From contig NZ_QXIS01000032.1 in NCBI RefSeq assembly GCF_003570925.1, positions 1 to 64,000 on the forward strand: 64,000 nucleotides of DNA. The letters run 5' to 3'. Origin of the DNA: Candidatus Cryosericum terrychapinii (GTDB taxonomy: Bacteria; Caldisericota; Caldisericia; Cryosericales; Cryosericaceae). This document shows positions 26,279 to 35,051 of the stretch, one piece after another; within the stretch, counting starts at the first letter, position 1, and the number at the start of each line of letters is the position of its first letter. Under the pieces are notes generated by a model. It was not told the DNA's origin and made no database searches. It was given only the letters and a program-made list of their open reading frames with translations. The position numbers and the translations under genes were made by a program.

Positions 26279-27138
26279 CTCAAAAAGAACTGGAACATCT
26301 GCTCGAGAACGTGGACTGGGAGTCGAAGGTCGACCCGTTGTGGGCTGAGGCCAGTCGGCGGCGTCTCGTTGCATATGCCGACCGGGTGGGGGTACACCGC
26401 CGCCATGTGCAGCATTGGCGTCTGACGTTGGGTCCCGCTCTCGCCATCGTGCTGGTTGTCCTCTGGTGGACCCAGACGGCACCCCTGCGCACGGCCATCC
26501 ATGCTACTGCACAGCTACCCGACAGCGTCCGCCTGCTGCAGGAGACGCAAAAAGGAACATCCAGCTCTGACTTGGTAGAGTCACCGCTACGCCAGACGTG
26601 GAACAACCTGATTGCGCTGGTCACCCCTGGAGCACGTTTGGCTGTGGTCACCGATGCAAGGCGGGATTCTGCAACAGGCTTGGTCCGCGCGACAGTGCGC
26701 GGTACGGATGGGTACATTCTTGTTGACCCTCATTCGAAGTCCCTGGTAGGAGTCGTTGGGATGAGCGTCCCGAGCGACACGCATACGCAGGAGCCGTCCA
26801 TCCCTCTCTTTGTCCGACTGGAGCTGGCGCGGCAAATTGCCATGGCCGATCCTGTAGTGCAAGAGAGCGGCCGTCAGGCAGTAGCGGTCTCTTCCCTGAC
26901 TGTGTATCATCTCCAGTCCACAACTCGTGCGTCCTCTTCTTCACAACAGCCTGCTGCCTCAGGAACGTTCGTTGCCGTACGCTTGCAGCAAGTCAGCGAG
27001 ACCGATCCCGATCTGACAGCAATCGTGAATACTGTCGAAGGACGCGTCGTCCAAGTCGTCAACACAACTCAGTTAAAAGGACTGGTGATCAGCGACTTTG
27101 CCGGAGCATATGCTGTTGTAGATAAGCAGGGCAGCTAG
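26275..27138 (+). CDS. membrane anti-sigma-like partner (paralogue)
   Basis: A 287-residue protein with a short cytosolic N terminus (LEHLLENVDWES), one transmembrane segment at about residues 50-66 and a large outside domain, paralogous to the 6883-7788 product. Outside repeats such as GYILVDPHSKSLVGVVG and VVQVVNTTQLKGLVISD are shared. No zinc-binding HxxxCxxC is present. Its overlap with the sigma gene supports an anti-sigma or sensor role. The ribosome site GAGGAGGTGAGAGA is strong. Confidence 0.62.
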   Translation: MTQKELEHLLENVDWESKVDPLWAEASRRRLVAYADRVGVHRRHVQHWRLTLGPALAIVLVVLWWTQTAPLRTAIHATAQLPDSVRLLQETQKGTSSSDLVESPLRQTWNNLIALVTPGARLAVVTDARRDSATGLVRATVRGTDGYILVDPHSKSLVGVVGMSVPSDTHTQEPSIPLFVRLELARQIAMADPVVQESGRQAVAVSSLTVYHLQSTTRASSSSQQPAASGTFVAVRLQQVSETDPDLTAIVNTVEGRVVQVVNTTQLKGLVISDFAGAYAVVDKQGS

Positions 27139-27149
27139 CCCAGCTGAAG

Positions 27150-27686
27150 TCATTGACCACTGGGACCGCCAGATTCCTGCCAAGTTGTGCTATAGGAGAC
27201 ACGTGAAGAGGAACTTGAAGTGATCAGATAGCCGATGACGGACCAGATCTTGGTCTGCTCTGTGCCAAGGAGTTGCCGCAGCCTGAAGACGACGACGTCC
27301 TTTTGCTGTGAAAATGTTACCAGAAACAAACGATCTCCATTCTTTGGATCCTTTCCCTCATCCTGGATGGACTGAACGTGTGTGATGTTTAAGTTTTGAG
27401 TGTGTAGATCGAAAGAACCCTCTCCCGAAGCATCCGTTGCAACAAAAGAGGTCAGGGTCTTCCGTGGATCCAGAAGGTCAGAACGTTTGCCGCTGTCTGC
27501 CAATTTCTGGGCTTGTTGCAATTCCTCGTGAGAATACGAAATGTGTACCCAGGGGTCAAGCACAGGACGGGGCTTTGGTGTGTACCAAGGCCGCCATGCC
27601 AGCAGCAGAATGACGAGCGTTACCAGTGGTGCAAGTACAATCAGTGCAGTTCGGAGTTTCTTCTTCATATGTCGTCTCGTCGTCAT
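27150..27686 (-). CDS. membrane-anchored hypothetical protein
   Basis: A 178-residue protein with an N-terminal anchor (LIVLAPLVTLVILLLAWRPW) and an outside domain of about 140 residues with no recognised family; SVIGYLITSSSSSR near the C terminus is Ser-rich. It is convergent with the second anti-sigma-like gene. A GAGAGGTGA ribosome site precedes the ATG. Confidence 0.55.
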   Translation of the reverse strand: MTTRRHMKKKLRTALIVLAPLVTLVILLLAWRPWYTPKPRPVLDPWVHISYSHEELQQAQKLADSGKRSDLLDPRKTLTSFVATDASGEGSFDLHTQNLNITHVQSIQDEGKDPKNGDRLFLVTFSQQKDVVVFRLRQLLGTEQTKIWSVIGYLITSSSSSRVSYSTTWQESGGPSGQ

Positions 27687-27738
27687 GTTGGTTTCACCTC
27701 TCGCAGTGTACCATGAATTCCAGCCAGCGTGCAGCCGT

Positions 27739-28548
27739 TCAGCTTCCGGAACGGGGCAGCAGCATCAACGGGTCGACGGGTGTTCCGTCGCGGCGTATTT
27801 CGAAGTGCAGATGGGGCCCAGTGCTGAAGCCCGTAGAACCTGACAGTCCGATGACTTCACCTTTGCTGACCGATTGTCCGGTGTGCACGCCAATGTGGCT
27901 CAGGTGGCCGTAGATGGTGGACAGGTGTGTCCCGTGACGTATGACGACGCAGTAGCCGTATCCCAGTTTGTTGCCACGCCAGACGATAACACCACGCGCG
28001 GTTGCCATGACCGGCGTACCGGCTGCCGCAACCAGGTCGACGCCGTGATGCTCAAGCTCCTGGCCAATAATGGGATGTTCGCGCAGGCCAAATGGCGACG
28101 TGACGACAAGCGTGCCAAGGAGCGGAGGAACAAACTGCTGTGGCGTTGGCAGCAGCAAGACTTGCCACTCCCGTGTCTGTGTCGCAGCACGACGGAAGAA
28201 GGCATCCTCCAGAGTCAGTTCGTGTTCCATGGCAGCGGGGTCCTGAGCCGATATCGCGTTCCACGTTGCCTGTTCGGCGTCCCGAGCCCGAATGGAGGCG
28301 ATCGGATGCTGAATACTGAACGGCGTGTTGAGCGTCGGAGGCGTGACATCTCCGCGCGCAGCCGCCTGCGACCGGTACCACATCAGTGATCCGATCGCAA
28401 GGATCAGGACAAGGACAACGGTCAGGCATCCCTTTCTGCGCCGATGCGTCCGCGGTGGAGACCTGTGCTGTGTCTGGTGAGGATCTGGAACATAGAACGC
28501 AGATGAACCGTAGTATGTGTCCGTTTTTCCTGGTTGTTTCTGATTCAT
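27739..28548 (-). CDS. M23 family metallopeptidase (LytM-like)
   Basis: A 269-residue protein: short cytosolic N terminus rich in Pro, Arg and His, a transmembrane anchor (GCLTVVLVLILAIGSLMWY), linker, and an M23 domain with TSPFGLREHPIIGQ, HHGVDLVAAAGTPV, YGYCVVIRHG and TGFSTGPHLHFEI. All expected zinc ligands are visible, so peptidoglycan hydrolysis outside the membrane is likely. It is preceded by ECF motif d about 100 bp upstream, placing it in the proposed envelope-stress regulon. Confidence 0.87.
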   Translation of the reverse strand: MNQKQPGKTDTYYGSSAFYVPDPHQTQHRSPPRTHRRRKGCLTVVLVLILAIGSLMWYRSQAAARGDVTPPTLNTPFSIQHPIASIRARDAEQATWNAISAQDPAAMEHELTLEDAFFRRAATQTREWQVLLLPTPQQFVPPLLGTLVVTSPFGLREHPIIGQELEHHGVDLVAAAGTPVMATARGVIVWRGNKLGYGYCVVIRHGTHLSTIYGHLSHIGVHTGQSVSKGEVIGLSGSTGFSTGPHLHFEIRRDGTPVDPLMLLPRSGS

Positions 28549-28650
28549 ATCTGTTTTACGCCCTTTCGAAAGAGTGGCTATGAGTGGTTTACTGCATTAT
28601 GTTGACGACGATTGCACCCTCTGCAGGTATTCACATCACCCCTTCACCTC

Positions 28651-28679
28651 TATAACGCAATGTGCCTGCTTTTGCTGAC
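28651..28679 (-). promoter_or_regulatory. ECF-type promoter motif d (M23 peptidase)
   Basis: Minus strand: GTCAGC (28674-28679), 16 bp, CGTTATA (28651-28657). Motifs d and e share CATTGCGTTATAGAGG across the -10 region although they precede unrelated genes, which supports a functional element. Confidence 0.68.
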
Positions 28680-28720
28680 GAGATCTGCGCGTACTGTTCT
28701 GCCAGAGTTCGAAGGCGCAG

Positions 28721-29644
28721 TTACTTCTTTTCTTCCTGGATCGCTTGCAGGAAGGTTGTCTCCAGAGTGTCTCGATCCGGGGTGATGGATTCAATGCTGG
28801 CTCCTGCCTGTACCAGATCACGAAGGGCAGCAGGAACAGGGACGGCGGTACCAACCATTCCTCCTTGCACCCCGTCTTTCTGGGAAAGGGTTGCCTGATG
28901 CTGAGCAGCCCACTGTTGGACCAGTGACCAGTCCTTGGCACCACTGACCTGCAGATCAAACCCATGGTAGGGAACAGGATCATTCTTGCTCATCTGACGC
29001 AGGACATGGCCTTGCTTGACAATGGCCACGCGGTCACAGACCTGTTCTACCTCATTAAGGAGATGACTTGCCAGGAAGATGGCAACCCCTTGATCTGCCA
29101 GATGCCGGATATTACTGCGTAGTTCTGCGACACCCTGAGGGTCCAGTCCATTGGTAGGTTCGTCCAGCAGGAGGAGCCGTGGTTTCTCCATGATGGCCTG
29201 GGCGAGCCCCAAGCGTTGACGCATTCCCAGGGAGTATCTCCCTGCCGGGGTCTTGTTGGCTGGGTCCAGCCCCATGAGTTCCATAGTGGCATCAACTTCC
29301 GGAAGGCCGATGACCCCACGGATGGAGGCAAGCAGTTGCAGGTTGCGTCTTCCGGTCAGCTCGGGGATAAAGGAGGGATACTCCACAAGGACCCCGATCC
29401 CTGTCGGCAGCTGGGCATTCCTGACCGTCAGGTCTGTCCCAAGGATCGTGACCTTTCCTTTCGTGGGATGTGCCAGACCGCACATGATACGGAGCAATGT
29501 CGTCTTCCCTGCTCCGTTGGGACCAATGAATCCAAAGACTTCCCCTGCATCCAGGGTCATGCTGACATCATGCAGGACTTCATGCACTGTCTTGCGGGAC
29601 CGATACTGCTTGCAGATCCCTGTTAGTTCACATACATGTTCCAT
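28721..29644 (-). CDS. ABC transporter ATP-binding protein (exporter type)
   Basis: A 307-residue ATPase with Walker A GPNGAGKTT, signature SLGMRQRLGLAQ, Walker B LLLLDEPTNGLDP and the H-loop ASH. The C-terminal extension is typical of antimicrobial-peptide exporters of the BcrA type. It is the last gene of a three-gene minus-strand unit with two permeases. Given motif e before that unit, envelope protection is a reasonable guess. Confidence 0.88.
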   Translation of the reverse strand: MEHVCELTGICKQYRSRKTVHEVLHDVSMTLDAGEVFGFIGPNGAGKTTLLRIMCGLAHPTKGKVTILGTDLTVRNAQLPTGIGVLVEYPSFIPELTGRRNLQLLASIRGVIGLPEVDATMELMGLDPANKTPAGRYSLGMRQRLGLAQAIMEKPRLLLLDEPTNGLDPQGVAELRSNIRHLADQGVAIFLASHLLNEVEQVCDRVAIVKQGHVLRQMSKNDPVPYHGFDLQVSGAKDWSLVQQWAAQHQATLSQKDGVQGGMVGTAVPVPAALRDLVQAGASIESITPDRDTLETTFLQAIQEEKK

Positions 29645-29660
29645 GACATATCTCCTTTCA

Positions 29661-30530
29661 TTACAGGTCTACATACCGTGCAGAGAAATATCCCAATGCT
29701 GACCATATCACGCAAAGAATGCCAAAGACGATGACAGATGCGGCAACGGGGAACGGATAGAGGGCTGCTGTTATTTTTGAGTCGGCCCATTGCCAGTGCT
29801 GTGTGAGTTGAAGCTGCGTCGAAAAGAAGAATCGGCCGCCTCCTGGCGAAAAACGGGTCACTCCACCTTGCAGACTCATGTCTACCATTAATATCCAGAC
29901 AACCGGGATGAAAACGGCGACAGTTTGACGCCACCATATGGAGATCACGACGGACAGCAGGGCTATGCCACACAGGGCCGGTGCCAGGTACCCAATGAGG
30001 CCTGCGAAGAACAGGGGTGGGCTAAGTGGCATGTTTGGAAGAAAATGATAGGCACGGAAGCTATATACTTGGTTTATGGTGCTGGTCAGGAAGGGACTGA
30101 ACGACGTGCTGGCCGGCAGAAAGAGAAGAGCAACCCCCAAACTGATGACAACTGCCGCTCCAACAAAGGCAACAGCCGCCAGAAACAAAGCTGGGATCAA
30201 TGATACAAACCAGGTTGCCCGGTTGCGGGTACGGGAAACCAGCATGGGCAACCGGCCGGCGTGCTCGTCCCTCAGGAAAGCGTCGCCAACAAGGAACACG
30301 AATGTCGTAACCAGAATGATAATCATCATGATATCGGCGCACAGCATTTGGACAGGAACGTCCCAGATGTTTGCGGGAGCGGAAATGTAATACTTGGTGA
30401 GAAGGTACGAAATCCTATCCTTACGGTCAAGAACGACTGCCAGTGCCAGGAATGCATCAATCACCAGGACGAACAGCCATCGCTTGCTGGAAAACAACCG
30501 ACTACACTGGTACCGCATCATGCAAAACAT
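29661..30530 (-). CDS. ABC transporter permease
   Basis: A 289-residue membrane protein with about six hydrophobic segments (FVLVIDAFLALAVVL, MLCADIMMIIILVTTFVFL, SVIVFGILCVIWSALGYFSA) in the ABC-2 exporter arrangement. It lies 16 bp upstream of its ATPase and 60 bp downstream of a second permease. Primary sequence is poorly conserved, so assignment rests on topology and context. Confidence 0.72.
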   Translation of the reverse strand: MFCMMRYQCSRLFSSKRWLFVLVIDAFLALAVVLDRKDRISYLLTKYYISAPANIWDVPVQMLCADIMMIIILVTTFVFLVGDAFLRDEHAGRLPMLVSRTRNRATWFVSLIPALFLAAVAFVGAAVVISLGVALLFLPASTSFSPFLTSTINQVYSFRAYHFLPNMPLSPPLFFAGLIGYLAPALCGIALLSVVISIWWRQTVAVFIPVVWILMVDMSLQGGVTRFSPGGGRFFFSTQLQLTQHWQWADSKITAALYPFPVAASVIVFGILCVIWSALGYFSARYVDL

Positions 30531-30590
30531 CGTCAGGGCCTCCTTGGAACAAGGTACAGTATCACGACCATCTCGTTCATCGCATTGCTC

Positions 30591-31349
30591 CTATGCATCT
30601 TCCTGCTTCCCGTAGGCAATGATGGCAACGGTGGCCGCTACCAGCAACCAGATCAAGAAATACATAAACCGACCCGACATGGTCCCCCTTTCCAGTGCCA
30701 GAATCCGAGATGGATTCCACTGCTGAGCACTTTCAGGTATCGTGACCATCGCGACAAAGATGGCGAGTGCGGGAACAATGCTGACGACAAAAGGAATCGG
30801 CACCCACACAGCCAGGAGCAGGGCAGTCGTCGAGTAGGCTGCGGCCGCCAGCAGGTCAACTCCTGCGAATTGGGCTGCAAACCACCATGGATGTGCAAGA
30901 TACGAGGCATGATCGGCAGGGTTGATATTGGCGAACTCACTTGTGCTAACTGTGGGTGCTAGTCCTTTCATGTGCGCCGCTGCCACGGCGGCGACAGCCA
31001 GCGACATTGTCAGAAGCAGACAGATAGCGATCGCCATCCCAATACCTTTGGCAACAATATATCTTCGACGTGTCAACCCCCGCGTGAGCACAAAGGTGGC
31101 CCAGGACGTATGGCGGTCGATCGCAAAGGAATCTCCGACAGCCAGCCCGGTAATGATGGGAAGTTCCCATGGGAGATTTGCCATGAGAGCGATCATGAAG
31201 TCTGCTGGTGCCGATCCAGGATGAACGCGCGTTGTGTTTAGACTGATGATATATACGAGAATTGCTGCGAGTGCTGCTGCCAGGATCCAGAATCTTCTGC
31301 GTGACAGCAGCCGTCTTAGCTCTTCTGCAACCATATGGATGACTACCAT
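30591..31349 (-). CDS. ABC transporter permease
   Basis: A 252-residue membrane protein, first gene of the exporter unit, with about six transmembrane segments (FWILAAALAAILVYIISL, GIGMAIAICLLLTMSLAVAAVA, FVVSIVPALAIFVAMV). The gene has an AGGAG site 5 bp upstream of its ATG. It is expected to pair with the 29661 permease as a heterodimer. Motif e lies about 160 bp upstream. Confidence 0.72.
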   Translation of the reverse strand: MVVIHMVAEELRRLLSRRRFWILAAALAAILVYIISLNTTRVHPGSAPADFMIALMANLPWELPIITGLAVGDSFAIDRHTSWATFVLTRGLTRRRYIVAKGIGMAIAICLLLTMSLAVAAVAAAHMKGLAPTVSTSEFANINPADHASYLAHPWWFAAQFAGVDLLAAAAYSTTALLLAVWVPIPFVVSIVPALAIFVAMVTIPESAQQWNPSRILALERGTMSGRFMYFLIWLLVAATVAIIAYGKQEDA

Positions 31350-31508
31350 TGTAACTCCTGTGATGTCCCCGGCGTCTCTACGTGTTTCACGTATTACTCC
31401 TTTCTTGCGGTGAAGTTGCCCCCATTACTGGGTCAAATGTCTTAACAAGCCAGAACGTTTCAGTCATTTCCTATCCTTCTACACGCATTTGCCTTACTCC
31501 CTCGCCTC

Positions 31509-31537
31509 TATAACGCAATGGGTTAGATTTTGCTGAA
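31509..31537 (-). promoter_or_regulatory. ECF-type promoter motif e (ABC exporter)
   Basis: Minus strand: TTCAGC (31532-31537), 16 bp, CGTTATA (31509-31515). It is the best-conserved copy, with TTCAGCAAAA and CATTGCGTTATAGAGG. The predicted leader to the first permease is about 150 nt. Confidence 0.68.
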
Positions 31538-31554
31538 GGGGTATCCAGAAATAG

Positions 31555-31585
31555 TTCAGCGCTGCCGGGGTTTGGCAGCGCTGAA
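31555..31585 (-). terminator. hairpin terminating the radical SAM gene
   Basis: A perfect 12-bp stem, TTCAGCGCTGCC with GGCAGCGCTGAA, 7-base loop, 26 bp after the radical SAM stop and just before motif e. Only a weak T-rich stretch follows. Confidence 0.6.
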
Positions 31586-31610
31586 GGAGGAGGCAATATG
31601 CGTGAGGGAG

Positions 31611-33167
31611 TCAGGAGCGGGGTGGTCCTTCTTGATGGCCGTGGGCGGCGGCGTGTGGTGCAGGGGTGACGTGCCCACGAAGCAGGTGCTTGAGGAACAG
31701 GAAGACGCCAGGCGCGCGGTTGCGCAGGAAGGATTTCATCATCTCTCGTTCTCCTTCCCAGTGCTCGGTGGTGGCGACGATAGCGCGCATGGGCAGACGG
31801 GGCGACAGGACGATGCGGTCCATCAGGCGACCCATACGAGAGTCTGTGCCATGCCGGCGGTACCATCGGCGCAGCGCGTTGAAGGACAGGGCCATGAACG
31901 CGACCTCTCCCGCGTGGAAGCCAGGCTGGTCGAGGAAGGTCAGGCGCGTGTAGTCGATGGGTTCGACGACAGAGCCATCCTTGATGCTGACGTCGTACAG
32001 GACCGTGGAAGGATAGGGCGAGAAGACGCTCATACAGGCGTCGTCCGTGTGTGCCTGTGCGTTGAGCTTGGGGGTCAGCAGTGCCGTGGCGCGTGTTTCG
32101 CCGGGCAGCCCCACCATGTTGTAGGCAAAGATGCGAATGCCCGCAGCGTGGAGCCGCTCGTTCACCTGGACCAGGAGCTCGTTGCTCATCGTGCGGCCCA
32201 GTGACCGATGGCGCAGCGCTTCGTCGCCCGACTCGATGCCCAGGTAGACCTGCGTGCAACCCATGTCGGCCAGTAATTGGACAGTATCCTGGGTCAGCAG
32301 CTCGGCGCGGTGGTCGCAGGCGAACGGGAGGCCGACCTCGCGCTTGTACAGCTCTCCGAACCGGGCAAGCCAGTCGACGGAGATACCGAAGACGTTGTCT
32401 AGAAAGCGCAGCTCGCGCACCTCGGGGTACCAGGTCCGCAGCGCCTGGATGTAGGCGATGGCCCCCTCAGGCGTGCGTGACCGATGATAGTTCTTCGCAT
32501 TGGGGTACAGGGAGCGGAAGGCGTGGTTGGTGCAATAGGTGCAGCTATAAGGACACCCGCGCGACAACATGCCGAGTGCAGTGTGTGTGCGAGTGGCAAT
32601 GAGCCGACTGCGGTCGAACAAGCTGAAGTCGGGGATCGGCAGCTCGTCGAGGTTTGCTACCAGCGGGCCGACCGGTTCATGCCGAAGCTCCTGCCCATCG
32701 CGCCACCAGACGCCGGGAATACCTTGCGGAGTCCTGCTGGTGATCCAGGCGTCCACCAGCTGAGGTAGCGCCAGGTCGCCGTCGCCTTGGAGGACGGCAT
32801 CCACACCCGCGACGCTCATGCAGCGTTCGGGCGCAAGCGAGGCATGATAGCCGCCCCAGACGATGGACGCGTGTACCGCATCCTTCGCCCAGCCGGTCCA
32901 CTCGCTGACTGACGGGAAGGCGCTGGTGCGTACGGAGAATCCGATGATGTCAGGATGCGTCGCCGTCAGACGCGCGGCGAAATCCTCCCGCGTCGGTGGC
33001 TGGGTCACGTGCAGGAGGCTCGCCGTATGGCCGGCCTGCTTGAGCGTCGCGGAAAGGGCCGCCAGCCCTTCGGCATACCAACCCCCGCGGTCCACCCTCA
33101 CTTTCTGTGGTTTGCTGTAGAGTCGTGTCGTCGTATAGTCAGGATAGACCAGTGTCACCCGCGCCAT
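31611..33167 (-). CDS. radical SAM protein with B12-binding-like N-terminal domain
   Basis: A 518-residue enzyme. The N-terminal 140 residues form a Rossmann-like cobalamin-binding fold (GLAALSATLKQAGHTASLL, IVWGGYHASLAPE, DAVLQGDGD) but lack the DxHxxG motif. The radical SAM cluster cysteines are C205, C209 and C212 in RGCPYSCTYC; LDNVFGISVDWL and YLGIESGDEALR complete the barrel. Members methylate or modify lipids, sugars or peptides; the substrate here is unknown. It stands alone with its own promoter at 33269-33297. Confidence 0.82.
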   Translation of the reverse strand: MARVTLVYPDYTTTRLYSKPQKVRVDRGGWYAEGLAALSATLKQAGHTASLLHVTQPPTREDFAARLTATHPDIIGFSVRTSAFPSVSEWTGWAKDAVHASIVWGGYHASLAPERCMSVAGVDAVLQGDGDLALPQLVDAWITSRTPQGIPGVWWRDGQELRHEPVGPLVANLDELPIPDFSLFDRSRLIATRTHTALGMLSRGCPYSCTYCTNHAFRSLYPNAKNYHRSRTPEGAIAYIQALRTWYPEVRELRFLDNVFGISVDWLARFGELYKREVGLPFACDHRAELLTQDTVQLLADMGCTQVYLGIESGDEALRHRSLGRTMSNELLVQVNERLHAAGIRIFAYNMVGLPGETRATALLTPKLNAQAHTDDACMSVFSPYPSTVLYDVSIKDGSVVEPIDYTRLTFLDQPGFHAGEVAFMALSFNALRRWYRRHGTDSRMGRLMDRIVLSPRLPMRAIVATTEHWEGEREMMKSFLRNRAPGVFLFLKHLLRGHVTPAPHAAAHGHQEGPPRS

Positions 33168-33268
33168 GTTCGTGCCTCCTCCATCCTTCTTGCCTGCCCC
33201 GTGCTGGGGTGGTGTCGTGTCAATGTCCTGTCACATATAGGACGCAGATGACACACATTCTTCTTATC

Positions 33269-33297
33269 AAGATATTCACATTGTCTTCACAAGTCAA
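33269..33297 (-). promoter_or_regulatory. sigma-70-type promoter for the radical SAM gene
   Basis: Minus strand: TTGACT (33292-33297), 17 bp, TATCTT (33269-33274), giving a leader of about 95 nt. Confidence 0.6.
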
Positions 33298-33331
33298 GGC
33301 AAGACACGATCAGGAGCTACTCCTTCAGTGC

Positions 33332-33357
33332 GTCATTCCCGCGCATGCGAGAATCCA
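33332..33357. repeat. GTCATTCCCGC-type inverted repeat
   Basis: GTCATTCCCGCGCATGCGAG followed by AATCCA; one mismatch breaks the GGGAAT arm. Same family as the copies at 21153-21216 and 47781-47950. Confidence 0.6.
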
Positions 33358-33418
33358 GCCCTGCTACCGTCTGCGGTTCCCCGCTGCCTCGAAACAGTGC
33401 TATATGCATCTGTTCGGC

Positions 33419-34045
33419 TCATTGCTGTAGCTGCAGGACCATTCGGCGACTCTCGACCATGATGGAGGATGTTCTCCGGCGGTCGGTGTGCAGGACGTGG
33501 AATCCGAGCCGCTCGTATAGCGCCTGGGCACGCGGGTTGTCGACGTCGACATCCAGCTCGACGCAGGAACACCCTGACGCGCGGGCCGTCTGGATGGATC
33601 TCGCGATGAGAGAGGAACCGATGCCAAGGGACTGCTGCAGCGGGTCCACACCAACGAAAGCAACGTACCAACTGCCAGGCAGGTTGCGCTGCAGCGCTCT
33701 GGCCACGACCACGCCACGCCAGGCAAGGAGCACGAGCGCGTGGGCTCCCAGCTGTCCAGTTGCTCGAGCCAGCCAAGTTGCGCTGCCATTCCTCGATGCC
33801 ACACTGTATGCAGTGATAAGGCCGGCTGGGAGACCATCGTGGAGCGCGAGTTCTGTGTTGTGCCAGGAGAACATCCCGCCCGGAGCCCGGTAGAACTTCT
33901 CGACGACATCGAGAGGTGACAACTCGGCAGCAAGACCCGTGAACAGCCCGTCGAGGTCCCTGTGTGCGATGTCATATAGGAGAGGTGCAACGAACGGCGC
34001 GTCGTCTGGTATCGCGGGTCTGAAGGTCAGTCCCGGGGCGCTCAT
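33419..34045 (-). CDS. GNAT family N-acetyltransferase
   Basis: A 208-residue acetyltransferase. The acetyl-CoA motif A is SWYVAFVGVDPLQQSLGIGS, followed by VELDVDVDNPRAQALYERLGF, the standard motif B. The N-terminal half is less typical. Substrate is unknown. ATG 34045 is used since AAGGAG lies 6 bp upstream; the in-frame start at 34075 does not have one. It is 48 bp downstream of the PhzF gene. Confidence 0.83.
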   Translation of the reverse strand: MSAPGLTFRPAIPDDAPFVAPLLYDIAHRDLDGLFTGLAAELSPLDVVEKFYRAPGGMFSWHNTELALHDGLPAGLITAYSVASRNGSATWLARATGQLGAHALVLLAWRGVVVARALQRNLPGSWYVAFVGVDPLQQSLGIGSSLIARSIQTARASGCSCVELDVDVDNPRAQALYERLGFHVLHTDRRRTSSIMVESRRMVLQLQQ

Positions 34046-34093
34046 GGTCGACTCCTTTCTCACGTCTGCAGGCATGACCTCGCAGGTGGTGCC

Positions 34094-34885
34094 TCAGGGA
34101 ATACGCAGGTCTCCGGCGGCTACCACGACCGTTTCGCCTGCGATGAGCACGCGGTCGCCCGCAAGGCGCACCTTCAGGATGCCCCCGCGTGAGGAAGCCT
34201 GGAAGGCAAGGAAGTCGGTCCTGCCGAGGACGTTGCTCCAGTAGGGTGTCAGGGCCGCGTGCGCAGACCCTGTGACTGGGTCCTCGAAGATGCCGTCGGC
34301 GGGCGCGAAAAAGCGGGACGTGAAATCATACGGCGCATCACCCGCTCCTGTGACGATGATACCGGGCAGGTCGATTGCCATCGTGGCTGTACGGTCGGGC
34401 GTCAGGGCCCGCACGGCGGCCGCCGACCCGAGGTCGAGCAGCCAATAGTCGTGATCGTTGACACCGCTCCAACGGGGTGCCGTTTTGATTCTCAGGGCGT
34501 CGAGGACCGCTTCGGGGACGGGCGCAGGCGTGGGAGGCAGTGATGGGAAGTCGAGCTCGATCCAGTCGCCCTGGTACCGGGCGGCAAGGTCGCCGCTCAG
34601 ACTGTGGAAGTAGACCTCGTCGTCTGTCACGATACCAGCCTCGCGCAGCGCCCGGGCAGTAGCGAGGGTCCCGTGGCCGCATAGTGGCACTTCCACTGTC
34701 GGTGTGAACCATCGCAGACGCCAGGCGTCGTTCTCCCACAGGACGAACGCTGTCTCCGACAGATTCATCTCCCGTGCGATGGATGCCATGACCTCGTCCG
34801 TCAGCGGCTCCTGTAAGAGGCACACCGCTGCCGGATTCCCGGCAAATAGCTTGTCCGTAAACGCGTCGATGACGTAGTATTTCAT
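34094..34885 (-). CDS. PhzF family isomerase
   Basis: A 263-residue PhzF/DAP-epimerase-fold protein. N-terminal YYVIDAFTDKLFAGNPAAVC, catalytic Glu in MNLSETAFVL, LCGHGTLATA and DPVTGSAHAAL are all present. The family isomerises small molecules, with the physiological substrate usually unknown. Part of its start region is duplicated upstream at 35194-35259. Confidence 0.85.
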   Translation of the reverse strand: MKYYVIDAFTDKLFAGNPAAVCLLQEPLTDEVMASIAREMNLSETAFVLWENDAWRLRWFTPTVEVPLCGHGTLATARALREAGIVTDDEVYFHSLSGDLAARYQGDWIELDFPSLPPTPAPVPEAVLDALRIKTAPRWSGVNDHDYWLLDLGSAAAVRALTPDRTATMAIDLPGIIVTGAGDAPYDFTSRFFAPADGIFEDPVTGSAHAALTPYWSNVLGRTDFLAFQASSRGGILKVRLAGDRVLIAGETVVVAAGDLRIP

Positions 34886-34912
34886 AACAGTATTCTATGA
34901 TGAGAAGCCTCG

Positions 34913-35041
34913 TCACGCAACGTCATTGTTCCTGAAACACAATAGCAATGCCTCTGTGAGGTTATCCTGGAGCCGTTGCTCAATTCGCCTGCGGCTCCAG
35001 TCTGCACTAACGAGCTTGTCCAGATATTCCGGACTGTCCAT
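34913..35041 (-). CDS. possible small protein
   Basis: A 42-residue ORF (MDSPEYLDKLVSADWSRRRI start) between the DUF6496 gene and the PhzF gene. It is amphipathic and unrecognised. No strong ribosome site; it may be noise or the remains of a gene. Confidence 0.25.
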   Translation of the reverse strand: MDSPEYLDKLVSADWSRRRIEQRLQDNLTEALLLCFRNNDVA

Positions 35042-35051
35042 GCGTGTCTTG

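Larger units (their letters stand above)
33168..33418. other. intergenic region holding a promoter and a repeat
   Basis: No gene seen. It carries the promoter of the minus-strand radical SAM gene and one GTCATTCCCGC-type inverted repeat (33332-33357). Confidence 0.5.
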
